A stretch of 64,000 bases of DNA from Solirubrobacterales bacterium (lineage in GTDB: Bacteria > Actinomycetota > Thermoleophilia > Solirubrobacterales > 70-9), in assembly GCA_025450585.1 (NCBI GenBank), contig JANWHD010000018.1, positions 186,001-250,000 on the forward strand, given 5' to 3'. The translations under genes and the position numbers were made by a program. Shown here in pieces: positions 63,233 through 64,000 of the stretch (positions are counted from its first letter, which is position 1; every line of letters starts with the position of its first letter). Below the pieces are notes generated by a model that had not been told where the DNA came from, did not search any database, and worked only from the letters and a program-made list of their open reading frames with translations.

Positions 63233-64000
63233 GTGGACTCACTGACCTGGGAAGGGGACCTCCCGCAACTGCGCAGCCCGATCCTGGTCTGCTCGTTTCG
63301 CGGTTGGAACGACGCCGCTGGAGCCGCCTCGACAGCGCTGGACGCTATCGCCGACGCCTTCGACTCGGAGACGATCGCGCAGGTCGATCCGGAGGACTAC
63401 TTCGACTTCCAGGCGACCCGGCCGACGATCGCACTCACCGAGGGCGAGGTCCGCCGCATCGACTGGCCCCAGAACAACCTGATCGCGGCCCGCGTCCCGG
63501 CCGCCGAGCGCGACCTGGTGCTGCTCGACGGGACCGAGCCCAACCTGCGCTGGCGCACCTTCTCGGAGACGATCTCGACCGCCGCCGACGCGCTCGGCGT
63601 GGAGATGGTGATCACACTCGGCGCCCTGATCGCCGAGGTCTCCCACACCCTGCCGGTGCCGATCACCGGTCTCGCTTCCGACGAGAAGCTGGTCGAGGAG
63701 CTCGACCTGCAGCGCTCCTCCTACGAGGGCCCGACCGGCATCGTCGGCGTCGTCCACGACTGCTGCCGCAAAGTGGGGATGACCTCCGCCTCGCTCTGGG
63801 CGGCGGTGCCTCACTACATAGCCGCCGTCCCCAACCCCAAGGCCGCGCTCGCGCTCCTGCGCCGCTTCGAGGGCGTCACCGGCATCGCCGTCGAGGCGAC
63901 CGAGCTGGAGGAGGAGGCGACCAGCTACGAAGAGCAGATCAACCGCGCCATAGCCGCCAACCCCGAGATCGAGGAGCTGGTGGACCGCATAGAGGCCGAG
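63233..64000 (+). CDS. PAC2-family (proteasome assembly chaperone-like) protein, 3' end outside window
   Basis: 256 residues are visible from GTG 63233, which follows GGGAG closely. ILVCSFRGWNDAAGAAS is the PAC2 family start, with EDYFDFQATRP, MVITLGALIAEVSHTLP and CCRKVGMTSASLWAAVPHYIA. Actinobacterial PAC2 proteins occur with proteasome-related genes, but function is not established in general. The frame is still open at base 64000. Confidence 0.88.
   Translation, partial: MDSLTWEGDLPQLRSPILVCSFRGWNDAAGAASTALDAIADAFDSETIAQVDPEDYFDFQATRPTIALTEGEVRRIDWPQNNLIAARVPAAERDLVLLDGTEPNLRWRTFSETISTAADALGVEMVITLGALIAEVSHTLPVPITGLASDEKLVEELDLQRSSYEGPTGIVGVVHDCCRKVGMTSASLWAAVPHYIAAVPNPKAALALLRRFEGVTGIAVEATELEEEATSYEEQINRAIAANPEIEELVDRIEAE

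Overview
The window is a high-GC bacterial chromosome segment with tightly packed, frequently overlapping genes. It most resembles an actinobacterium of the class Thermoleophilia (Solirubrobacterales-like). This is inferred from the secreted proteins with a basic N-terminus followed by a SYANVVSTLALFVALSGAGAYAA-type leader and GAVT/KLANGAV repeats, from Gly/Asn/Ala-rich repeat proteins, from the C-terminal LERPG tail at 30022-31002, and from the general gene content. Nothing here fixes the species.

Layout. 1-1101: repeat/secreted proteins. 1106-2246: a tRNA-Arg(CCT) gene, a nucleotidyltransferase pair and a second copy of the tRNA 5' half, which together look like an integration hot spot. 2279-7206: an island of visibly lower GC carrying a translationally coupled operon of alpha/beta hydrolase, caspase-family protease and beta-sandwich protein, then a GNAT acetyltransferase with a small partner. 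7297-10819: galT, slipin/NfeD and a TlpA-like lipoprotein. 10978-13575: an SF2 helicase convergent with birA. 13471-22023: one long minus-strand run of aldehyde dehydrogenase, ccmA, ccmB, ccmC, ccmD-like, hemA, hemC, cobA-hemD fusion and birA, joining cytochrome c/heme export to heme synthesis. 22130-24877: two MpaB/DUF2236 oxygenase-family genes around a TetR regulator. 25008-28623: rarA, a DUF1385 protein, methylmalonyl-CoA epimerase and a methyltransferase.

28708-31725: surface or secreted low-complexity proteins and small membrane proteins. 31784-42898: mixed metabolic and envelope genes (BtrH_N-like, PAP2, ychF, CrtC/AttH-like, SpoIID, ALDH, fumC, LAS peptidase) with a membrane-receiver-nuclease protein at 41063-42142. 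42948-49196: a benzoylformate-decarboxylase-like enzyme, a large FAD/Fe-S dehydrogenase and two tandem SDRs. 49270-57125: ileS, a frameshifted DUF4258-type toxin with its DUF2283-type antitoxin, a tautomerase, thioredoxin, polX and a TIGR04141/DUF6119-family gene. 57141-64000: a membrane protein, otsB, a split TauE/SafE pair, a TetR plus ABC exporter operon and the start of a PAC2-family gene.

The best candidate for an undescribed system is the hydrolase-caspase-beta-sandwich operon (2279-6052) beside a duplicated tRNA fragment. Secondary candidates are the membrane-receiver-nuclease gene, the DUF6119 gene, and a set of palindromes, two of which sit in frame inside genes (birA and the FAD/Fe-S dehydrogenase).
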